Source: Candidatus Omnitrophota bacterium (GTDB taxonomy: Bacteria; Omnitrophota; Gorgyraeia; 1-14-0-20-64-10). From it: a stretch of DNA of 32,049 nt. Positions 25,501 to 32,049 of the stretch are shown piece by piece. The notes beneath the pieces were generated by a model. The model did no database searches and had not been told where the DNA came from. It saw only the letters and a program-made list of their open reading frames with translations. Each line of letters starts with the position of its first letter. Positions within the stretch are counted from its first letter, which is position 1. Where the stretch lies: assembly GCA_016177405.1 (NCBI GenBank), contig JACOVG010000003.1:1-32049 (forward strand), in the 5' to 3' direction. The translations under genes were made by a program, and so were the position numbers.

Positions 25501-26309
25501 ACCCAAAGAGTTATTCCGATGTAGAAAAGTGGCTGGACGCGGTGCACGGACCGGCCCCAATTACGGGTTATCCGCTGGCGGATGATGTGGCGTGGGGGTT
25601 GTTGGCGCGGAATTACGACTCTCCAGAAGGGAAGAGATCGGCGTTTTGGAAACAATTGGCGGAGGAAGTTTCCGGCAAGGCAGGGCAATTGAAACCCCTT
25701 GAGGTCCTGTGGCTGGCGGAGATATTCGAGCATCTGACCAAGCAATACGTTCCTGAAGAAGGCAGGGGGGCTGTTGCTGAAATTCTTGATCTGGTCGTAA
25801 AGAGAAGAATTCCGGAGGCCGCGGAAAATGTGAGGTTTGAGGAGGTGAAAGGGTTTGAGTTCCCTGATACCTTGCCGGGCTTCCTTCTGGAGAAGGAGGG
25901 ACTTCGATTCGCGCCCCTGTTTGCCCTGATGCGCGCCAGGATGGGCCGCATCAAGATGCCTCCCTTTGCGGGAGTTGTAGAGACAAAGAAGGAGAAAGCA
26001 GCCCTGATAGAGATCTTGTCGATTTCCGACAAGATGCTGCCGGAGGAGCGAGCCCAGGTGGTAGAGGCAAAAAGGATTTTAAGAAGGATGATCCAATCTG
26101 CCGAGTCCTTCGGGGGAGGAGAGAAAGGCTACGAAGAAGCCACCCGGTTGGCAGAATCCATGTTGCTCGGTTTAGTTCTTACGCCCATTAAGGAAGCTGA
26201 ACCCAACTTGCTTAGGCAACTGAACCAACTCCTGGGCCGCTTCGGCTACCGGCTTTCTCCTGATCGCGCCACGCAGGAGGCGGCGCTCATCCTGCTTTAC
26301 GCCGCGTAA
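19524..26309 (+). CDS. Giant (2261 aa) multidomain protein with signal-peptide-like N-terminus, seven GLEE motifs and an AroE-like internal domain
   Basis: Single ORF; MKAQPITARGLALLLSLSLGFPPGASA|LRPTGLEE N-terminus; GLEE at aa 32, 59, 267, 656, 1014, 1568, 1978; AroE-like motifs at about aa 312-640. Confidence 0.85.
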   Translation: MKAQPITARGLALLLSLSLGFPPGASALRPTGLEESDSAKEKLLESLTDSSDIARPAAGLEEPPVVSTITRFFRFPTQLDWLLAQMTPKVEGQEPVVILCLGSGAKEPASIASSLWERYGEMPQGRVVIHAVDSNDGVYQEMLRHFEKGEAFDLFLEADSRPGIGKRLIRLNETMLHWRQWIKPVHSSLENVRELYFQADAVFLNMVAYQVRDRKKVRELLAQLKEGARIYTRSEDAQLLDLKSDSRFYVLNDSKDPEWVMVFQRAGLEELSSRAGRLDAELKRLASEAEELQWLRDFLREEGITLEDPSIRFGIHLGSSVLGSSSPPAITHLYNRVPACRAPFAKARIRLISIPRNTTEAELPEILRAIEEHPRIVLVTATQPHKIKVGAWVNRWDPQELPATNVLILRDPQGKLLDVRGTNSDGPGFVEQYKKVWGARQGRIGTFEGKKVVLLGGWGGLGQALTTSVLKEKPLELIISEIDHPERTLEQSRMQFEEMLDRFSSQGGERLNATILRAYDPRDPSKNDPELLRHIREAEIIINATGLGMEKNDHRSPLTDPSVLGSQQEVFDSIYRTKKGEPRPVTPFLQQAWDAGVRRVFNGVGLYVRDFALEAEWLVRELTGETIQRDPIHEEMYHWALQNRGLKEARDILSAGLEEKTALGRHVDRMEQAIKERRWDSLGDFSKELMEAAISVLKTEEAGKDLSSFWELDEAVCSLQALPAEGLPREEAALKILRRWQANAVALLVTTATLSEKAAEGFLKDPASLEGHLWFVLDYLWGRLRIANMDRLVFSNQEVAWEFWADAFQVLTWTTPPERFDPTQIEVEAIRRTMPIETFPSLLKAPTLGPESAKPFFVPLVQQMGEAPFFLKKDLLLRRQAAAMNLSAVFYSFASRVAGELRLEQTRAFFDRQAQARYQQAAGGENYPWRPAFQAVVAEEERKNQAATLPAPKEVMWKVGDRVAMRDPFSGKDRVRVIDEVDPKNERVHLEGDPSGDRVSFKILSRFKRLPRSGLEEDGIVHLEGLSLERVEGMLKGHAPQALTFFWDREGKPAEPETFPWNSESDFQALARERLGQGADAILYAVTIHRFPGGLQVGSRLTHAAVAAYRGSSSSNLLHDLSWYLRNVVEAYPGPLEKIVLVNPAGEEKFMPAAFSTESLRSWLREDFRRLRIPREELGQWQTRLKVIPGSGLTPPHLRLTVEYQGTSGSILEEARKVAQAVARRYPLAYGGKKLLQGYLSSDEKERLKTMAAMARSLFEMSQRSQRGERIVDADHAMRILAAAQAGVKYGLPWLQMETVERYLEGRYDLKRARLNFPRRLEKRAEEILKEAEKLLKEGTRLSGQKTLQAVPKEKTREAVAAPPKHPLPSSPLAEAVNELFGEDGKLEIPVPSDAAPHGPVGAAGGRSVAGKTAYGSFLLKAEAGMLENQDPAVWREKVPAARITYRQSRALISRDFPWIRQVQFRMAAPVQTDWGTLNPVLFPIHDRSRAREMAITFPLPWVGLDQPGPVRAVLEARLPEVLLEEEADARTDDSRLIFATSEEPSAGLPQKWALVYEPPEGGLKTSGLEERGIRKLLVFAPGFVQGAIGDAVKKWRLDSPSTEVAYVEAKEQVPDNPQAYPDAVFIVVQDGSSWDLLEKLFSLAAHGVPTALLCPPSLMNEERISSAYVRVASLEANPLFLHVEDGLAQEPKLILTAGQVLNRLDFAATAGDSGMDLARIRLAARKFARTLQEPLGSIGEGLTKLRRITNSWKEKLPREMPAEAEGALREISSSREEISRVLQVNRENRPSELSRLIGYELTSAVNALDLVQFATTPEKVLSHLPTIEVSFQHILAVLDELQSWEQVRMAGDPFFPYLALATSDTISLPVGTYAYAVAGIRVVLGPIKEDGGETAGEKEAAGVETTAGNRSYHHGQKPWAEVVNEHRQVTRLISQMRGWPLEEIHAAIANLDFFAAGLSQKGAPVYGPPKGGLETSGLEEGVLGGVMARMPDPKSYSDVEKWLDAVHGPAPITGYPLADDVAWGLLARNYDSPEGKRSAFWKQLAEEVSGKAGQLKPLEVLWLAEIFEHLTKQYVPEEGRGAVAEILDLVVKRRIPEAAENVRFEEVKGFEFPDTLPGFLLEKEGLRFAPLFALMRARMGRIKMPPFAGVVETKKEKAALIEILSISDKMLPEERAQVVEAKRILRRMIQSAESFGGGEKGYEEATRLAESMLLGLVLTPIKEAEPNLLRQLNQLLGRFGYRLSPDRATQEAALILLYAA
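24171..24230 (+). repeat. In-frame 60-bp imperfectly palindromic insert, copy 1 (PQKWALVYEPPEGGLKTSGL)
   Basis: 52/60 identical to 25401-25460; flanked by SAGL before and EE after. Confidence 0.8.
25401..25460 (+). repeat. In-frame 60-bp imperfectly palindromic insert, copy 2 (SQKGAPVYGPPKGGLETSGL)
   Basis: 52/60 identical to 24171-24230; flanked by AAGL before and EE after. Confidence 0.8.
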
Positions 26310-26322
26310 GACGCTGTCCATC

Positions 26323-26378
26323 TTGACTTGTTGGTAGACTTGTGGCACAATTGATTTGTAGCCACATTTGTAGCTACA
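26323..26378 (+). promoter_or_regulatory. Promoter plus three-box operator of the downstream TA module
   Basis: TTGACT-17-CACAAT (26323-26351); palindromes TGTGGCACA (26341-26349), TGTAGCCACA (26357-26366), TGTAGCTACA (26369-26378). Confidence 0.6.
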
Positions 26379-26397
26379 TTCAATCGGGAGGGAACGC

Positions 26398-26676
26398 ATG
26401 GTCCAGTTCGTGAATGTCCGGAAGCTGAAGAACCAAATTTCGGAGGTGATCCGCCGCGCCCGCCGGGGGGATGTGGTAGTCACCTCCCGGGGCAGGCCCC
26501 AGGCTGTTTTGCACGCGATCTCGGAAGAGGGTCTGGACGATTACCTTCTGGCCAACTCACCCAAGTTTGTCAAGAGTCTGGAAGATTCCTACCGGGAGTA
26601 TCGGCGAAAGGGCGGGGTTTCGCTGAAGAGACTTCTGGCCCAGGCCGAGCGAGAGCTTGCCCGAGTTTGCCGTTGA
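26398..26676 (+). CDS. Phd/YefM-family antitoxin
   Basis: VNVRKLKNQISEVIRRARRGDVVVTSRGRPQAVLHAIS pattern; followed by an overlapping RelE-like toxin. Confidence 0.88.
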   Translation: MVQFVNVRKLKNQISEVIRRARRGDVVVTSRGRPQAVLHAISEEGLDDYLLANSPKFVKSLEDSYREYRRKGGVSLKRLLAQAERELARVCR

Positions 26677-26923
26677 GTTCGCTCCAGCCGCCGCGCGAGA
26701 TCTCAAGCGGCTGGATACTCCCATTCGGGTGGCGCTTCTTAAGGCCTGCACCCTCTTAAGCCATGCTCCCTTTCCGTCCCCTGGTGGAGCCATTAAGCTT
26801 CTGGTGGGGGTAGCTCCCCGGCATTTCCGGCTGCGCGTGGGAGATTACCGGGTGATCTATCGGATAGAGGGAAGTTGCGTGGTGGTTGTGCGGGTGGCGC
26901 ATCGCCGCGAGGCCTATCGTTGA
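26657..26923 (+). CDS. RelE/ParE-family toxin
   Basis: VEFAPAAARDLKRLD...IKLLVGVAPRHFRLRVGDYRVIYRIEGSCVVVVRVAHRREAYR; TTG start overlaps the antitoxin. Confidence 0.92.
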   Translation: MPEFAVEFAPAAARDLKRLDTPIRVALLKACTLLSHAPFPSPGGAIKLLVGVAPRHFRLRVGDYRVIYRIEGSCVVVVRVAHRREAYR

Positions 26924-26946
26924 CAAGGCAAGGCCCAGAGTTCCCT

Positions 26947-27684
26947 GTGTTGCTGGCGATTGACGTTGGGAATACCAGTATCCACTTGGGGCTCTTTCAG
27001 GGCAGGAGGCTCACCCGGCAGGGCAGGGTCCTGACCCATGGCCCCCATATAGAGGAAGGGATGCGCCGGTTTCTGAAGAAGGAACCGGCGGTCATTGTTT
27101 CCAGCGTGGTGCCGAAGGCGACCGCTGCCATCAAGAAAGCCCTGCGGGCCCTGGACCTGCCCAAGCCGCTTGTTCTGGGAGAGAACATTGAGGCGCCGGT
27201 CATCAACCGGTACCGGATCCCCGCTCAAGTGGGGCAGGACCGGCTGGTCAACGCGGCGGCGGCCTTCTTCCTTTATGGGGGGCCGGCGATCGTGGTTGAT
27301 TTTGGGACCGCCATCACCATTGACCTCGTCTCCGGCCGAAGGGAGTATTTGGGAGGTTTGATCGTGCCCGGGATTGAGATTGCCCTGGAGGCTTTGAGTT
27401 GCCGGGCGGCCCTCCTGCCGAGGATACGCCTGACGCCGCCGAAGGAGTTTCTTGGGAAGGACACGGCAAGCAGTATGAAAAGCGGCATCTTCTATGGTTA
27501 CAGCCAGTTGTGCGACGGAATCGTTCGGCGCCTGAAGGCAAAACACGCCCCTTCGGCCAGGGTGATCGCGACAGGGGGGTACGCCCCCTTGATCGTCCCA
27601 TTCTGCCGGGTTATCCGAAAGGTCAACCCCATCCTGACTCTTCAGGGTCTGGAGATTACCTCCCGCTCTCAAAAAAGTTGTTGA
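26947..27684 (+). CDS. coaX: Type III pantothenate kinase (start approximate)
   Basis: LLAIDVGNTSIHLGLF, DRLVNAAAAFFLYGGPAIVVDFGTAITIDLVS, GGLIVPGIEIALEAL, ATGGYAPLI. Confidence 0.94.
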   Translation: MLLAIDVGNTSIHLGLFQGRRLTRQGRVLTHGPHIEEGMRRFLKKEPAVIVSSVVPKATAAIKKALRALDLPKPLVLGENIEAPVINRYRIPAQVGQDRLVNAAAAFFLYGGPAIVVDFGTAITIDLVSGRREYLGGLIVPGIEIALEALSCRAALLPRIRLTPPKEFLGKDTASSMKSGIFYGYSQLCDGIVRRLKAKHAPSARVIATGGYAPLIVPFCRVIRKVNPILTLQGLEITSRSQKSC

Positions 27685-27708
27685 CAAGTTGGTTTGAAGT
27701 CGTATCAT
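27681..27708 (+). promoter_or_regulatory. Sigma70-type promoter for groES-groEL
   Basis: TTGACA (27681-27686), 16-bp spacer, TATCAT (27703-27708). Confidence 0.75.
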
Positions 27709-27718
27709 ATCTGCAGGG

Positions 27719-27745
27719 TTAGCACTCTAGTGGTCAAACTGCTAA
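27719..27745 (+). promoter_or_regulatory. CIRCE element (HrcA operator) with partly degenerate right arm
   Basis: TTAGCACTC-N9-AACTGCTAA versus consensus TTAGCACTC-N9-GAGTGCTAA; left arm 9/9, right arm 7/9. Confidence 0.9.
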
Positions 27746-27812
27746 AAATTCAAGAAATCCTCTAGATTCGACCCGAAGTGACTTCGAAATAACCTCTAGG
27801 AGGGAGAACGCT

Positions 27813-28109
27813 ATGGCGATTCAACCGTTAGGTGACAGGATCTTGGTGAAGCTTTTGGACCAGGAAGAGAAATCTCCCGGGGGGATCATCCTCCCGGACA
27901 CGGCGAAGGAAAAGCCCCAGGAGGGTGAAGTGATCGCTGTGGGAAAAGGGAGGCTCCTGGAAGATGGGACCGTTCGCGCCTTGGAGGTGAAGGTCGGCGA
28001 CACGGTCCTTTTCGCCAAATATTCCGGCTCGGAAGTCCAGCACAAGGAAAAGGAGTTCCTCATCCTCAAGGAAGAGGACGTCTTGGCGATTCTGAAGGGA
28101 AAGAAATGA
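27813..28109 (+). CDS. groES: Co-chaperonin GroES (copy 1)
   Basis: MAIQPLGDRILVKLLDQEEKSPGGIILPDTAKEKPQEGEVIAVGKG... canonical GroES. Confidence 0.98.
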   Translation: MAIQPLGDRILVKLLDQEEKSPGGIILPDTAKEKPQEGEVIAVGKGRLLEDGTVRALEVKVGDTVLFAKYSGSEVQHKEKEFLILKEEDVLAILKGKK

Positions 28110-28120
28110 CGGCGTCAGCC

Positions 28121-28164
28121 GTCATCCTCACGAAAGTGAGGATCCCCGCATTCGCGGGGATGAC
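28121..28164. repeat. GTCAT...ATGAC double-hairpin repeat between groES and groEL
   Basis: ATCCTCAC-gaaa-GTGAGGAT and CCCCGC-attc-GCGGGG; preceded by GACGGC-gtca-GCCGTC (28108-28123). Confidence 0.85.
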
Positions 28165-28182
28165 AATTTAAAAGGAGGTTGA

Positions 28183-29826
<1,644 letters not shown>

Positions 29827-29845
29827 AGGGAGGGACCTTTTTTAG

Positions 29846-30133
29846 ATGAATCTCAAACCGTTGGGTGACAAGATCATCGTCGAGGTCCTTCAGGCGGGCG
29901 ACAGGACCAAGGGCGGCATCATCCTGCCCGACACCGCCAAGGAAAAGCCGCAAGAGGCCAAGGTTTTGGCGGTCGGTTCCGGAAAGGTGCTGGGCAACGG
30001 CAAGGTGGTGGCCCCGGAGATGAAGGTGGGGGACACCATCCTGTTCGGAAAATATTCCGGAAACGAGGTGAAGGTGGACGGCAAGGAGCTCCTGATCATC
30101 AATCAGGACGACGTCCTGGCCGTGATCCGATAA
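29846..30133 (+). CDS. groES: Co-chaperonin GroES (copy 2)
   Basis: MNLKPLGDKIIVEVLQAGDRTKGGIILPDTAKEKPQEAKVLAVGSG...; 54 identical positions with copy 1 in a hand ungapped alignment of 95. Confidence 0.97.
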   Translation: MNLKPLGDKIIVEVLQAGDRTKGGIILPDTAKEKPQEAKVLAVGSGKVLGNGKVVAPEMKVGDTILFGKYSGNEVKVDGKELLIINQDDVLAVIR

Positions 30134-30161
30134 CCCTCGCCGATTTCCTCGCGTGATTTTC

Positions 30162-30200
30162 AGGGGTCAGGCCCTTTTTCACGGGGCCTGACCCCTTTTA
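30162..30200 (+). terminator. Rho-independent terminator after the groES-groEL-groES cluster
   Basis: AGGGGTCAGGCCC-tttttcacg-GGGCCTGACCCCT 13-bp perfect stem followed by TTTTA. Confidence 0.8.
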
Positions 30201-30217
30201 AATTTTGAGAAGGTCTG

Positions 30218-30226
30218 TGATATACT
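30218..30226 (+). promoter_or_regulatory. Possible extended -10 promoter for the guaB3-like gene
   Basis: TGaTATACT; no convincing -35. Confidence 0.4.
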
Positions 30227-30271
30227 GTTGCCTTCACGTTTAACCGCTTAAAACCAATGGTAATTTCCTAA

Positions 30272-31432
30272 ATGGGTGAGTTCATAGGCCGCGGAAGAAA
30301 AGCCCGCCGTTGCTACGGTTTCGATGAGGTCGCCCTCGCCCCTGGCGAGGTCACCGTGAACCCCAACGAGGTCGACCCCTCCTGGACCCTGGACGGCAGG
30401 AAGTTCCGCGTTCCCATCCTGGCCTCCGCCATGGACGGGGTCGTGGACGTCCGGTTCGCCATCGCCTTCGGCAAGCTGGGCGGCCTGGCCGTCCTGAACC
30501 TGGAAGGGGTCCAGACCCGGTACGACGAGCCGGAGGAGATCTTGAAGAAGGTCGTCGGCGCCAAGACCGACGGCGCCACCGAGATTCTGCAAAAGGTCTA
30601 CCGGGAGCCGGTCAAGGAAAAGCTGGTGGCCAAGCGGGTGGAGGAGATCAAGCGTTCCAAGGTTCCGGCGGCGGTCTCCGCGATCCCCCAGCGGGCCGGC
30701 CGGTTCGGGCCCATCGCGCAGGAAGCGGGGGCCGATGTCTTCGTGGTGCAGTCGACCGTCTCCACCGTCCGGCACACCTCCTCGGAGTACCGCTCCCTGG
30801 ACATCGCCAAGTTCTGCAAATCAATGAAGATCCCCGTGGCGGTGGGCAACTGCGTCACCTACGAGGTGGCCCTGGGGCTCATGGCCTCCGGCGCCGCGGC
30901 GGTCCTGGTGGGCATCGGACCGGGAGCCGCCTGCACGACCCGAGGCGTTTTGGGGCTGGGCGTTCCGCAGGTGACCGCCACCGTGGACTGCGTGGCCGCG
31001 CGCGATGCTTACCACAAGAAATCGGGCCGTTACGTTTCCATCATCACCGACGGCGGCATGCGCACGGGCGGCGACGTCTGCAAGGCCTTTGCCTGCGGGG
31101 CCGATGCCGCGATGATCGGCTCCCCCTTCGCCCGGGCCAAGGAGGCGCCCGGCAAGGGCTACCACTGGGGAATGGCCACCCCGCATGCCAATCTCCCGCG
31201 CGGAACCCGCATCCATGTCGGGGTTTCCGGAACCCTCGAGGAGATCCTCTTCGGGCCGGCCAGAACCGACGACGGCACCCAGAACCTGATGGGGGCGTTG
31301 GTCACCGCCATGGGGTCGGTGGGGGCCCGCGACATCAAGGAGTTCCAGCAGACCGAGCTCATCATCGCCCCTTCCATCCAGACCGAAGGCAAGCTCATCC
31401 AGCGCGTTCAAGGCGTTGGCATGGGCAAGTGA
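30272..31432 (+). CDS. guaB3: GuaB3-family IMP dehydrogenase-related protein (no CBS domains evident)
   Basis: [54 protein letters not shown]; active-site-like [20 protein letters not shown]; 386 aa. Confidence 0.85.
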   Translation: MGEFIGRGRKARRCYGFDEVALAPGEVTVNPNEVDPSWTLDGRKFRVPILASAMDGVVDVRFAIAFGKLGGLAVLNLEGVQTRYDEPEEILKKVVGAKTDGATEILQKVYREPVKEKLVAKRVEEIKRSKVPAAVSAIPQRAGRFGPIAQEAGADVFVVQSTVSTVRHTSSEYRSLDIAKFCKSMKIPVAVGNCVTYEVALGLMASGAAAVLVGIGPGAACTTRGVLGLGVPQVTATVDCVAARDAYHKKSGRYVSIITDGGMRTGGDVCKAFACGADAAMIGSPFARAKEAPGKGYHWGMATPHANLPRGTRIHVGVSGTLEEILFGPARTDDGTQNLMGALVTAMGSVGARDIKEFQQTELIIAPSIQTEGKLIQRVQGVGMGK

Positions 31433-31443
31433 CCTATCAGTTT

Positions 31444-31472
31444 TTGACTTTATCGCCCTCCCGAAGTAAAAT
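31444..31472 (+). promoter_or_regulatory. Sigma70-type promoter upstream of guaA
   Basis: TTGACT (31444-31449), 17-bp spacer, TAAAAT (31467-31472). Confidence 0.7.
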
Positions 31473-31474
31473 AA

Positions 31475-31503
31475 AGTAACTCTTTTCAACTCAAGGAGTT
31501 ACT
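31475..31503 (+). promoter_or_regulatory. Perfect 8-bp inverted repeat in the guaA leader
   Basis: AGTAACTC (31475-31482) - 13 nt - GAGTTACT (31496-31503); the right arm overlaps AAGGAG. Confidence 0.6.
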
Positions 31504-31512
31504 AAATCCCCG

Positions 31513-32049
31513 ATGCCGGCAGACCCACAAGAAAAGGTTCTTATCCTTGATTTTGGCTCCCAGTATGCCCAGCTGATTGCCCGCCGGGTGAGGGAGCTGA
31601 AGGTTTTCTGCAAGATTGTGCCCCACAACATCCCGCCCGAGGCAGTCGTGAAGGAATCGCCCCGGGGGATTGTCCTATCCGGCGGTCCTGCTTCGGTTTG
31701 GGCGCCGGGAGCCCCCAAGCCGAACCCCGGAATCTTCAAGCTTCCGTACCCCTCGCTTGGCATCTGCTACGGGATGCAGCTCATGGGCCAGATGCTGGGG
31801 GGCGCCGTCTCCAAGGCGGCCCACCGGGAATTTGGCAAGGCCGAGCTCACCGTGGTGGAGGCCGACTCCCTGTTTGACCGGCTGCCGGATAAACTCACCT
31901 GCTGGATGAGCCACGGCGACTACGTGACCCAGCTTCCGCCGGGCTTTCGGGTGATCGCCCGCACCGCCAACACCTCGATTGCCGCCATGGGGGATTTGGC
32001 CACAAAGCGGTTCGGCCTGCAGTTTCATCCGGAGGTGGTCCACACCCCG
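31513..32049 (+). CDS. guaA: GMP synthase (glutamine-hydrolysing), N-terminal amidotransferase part, truncated by window end
   Basis: VLILDFGSQYAQLIARRVRELKVF, GIVLSGGPASVW, LGICYGMQLMGQMLGG, GLQFHPEV. Confidence 0.97.
   Translation, partial: MPADPQEKVLILDFGSQYAQLIARRVRELKVFCKIVPHNIPPEAVVKESPRGIVLSGGPASVWAPGAPKPNPGIFKLPYPSLGICYGMQLMGQMLGGAVSKAAHREFGKAELTVVEADSLFDRLPDKLTCWMSHGDYVTQLPPGFRVIARTANTSIAAMGDLATKRFGLQFHPEVVHTP

Overview
The window is GC-rich and essentially every recognisable gene is on the + strand. It begins with the last 25 codons of a gpsA-like gene. A small accessory region follows (about 76-3420). It holds two MNT-HEPN (MntA/HepT-type) pairs, several overlapping small ORFs, a 4-TM protein, an intact tRNA-Pro(GGG), and partial copies of both the 5' half and the 3' end of that tRNA. 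After this comes a long housekeeping stretch: hom, thrC, an ApgM-type phosphoglycerate mutase/proposed homoserine kinase, lysC, cimA, valS, nadC, uvrB, birA, NfeD, SPFH and DUF2062. At 19524-26309 there is a 2261-aa multidomain protein with a signal-peptide-like N-terminus. It carries seven 'GLEE' motifs at apparent segment boundaries and an embedded AroE-like domain. Two in-frame, near-identical 60-bp imperfectly palindromic inserts lie inside it, each apparently splitting a GL|EE motif. The window ends with a Phd/YefM-RelE module with a three-box operator, coaX, a CIRCE-controlled groES-groEL-groES' cluster, a guaB3-like gene and the start of guaA. The most novel-looking signals are the GLEE-partitioned giant protein with its palindromic in-frame inserts, and the overlapping MNT-HEPN-miniORF-membrane-protein cassette between tRNA-Pro fragments. 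The lineage looks like an uncultivated bacterial phylum, possibly Omnitrophota-like, but this cannot be settled from the sequence alone. All assignments come from reading the sequence and recalling family motifs; no searches were run.
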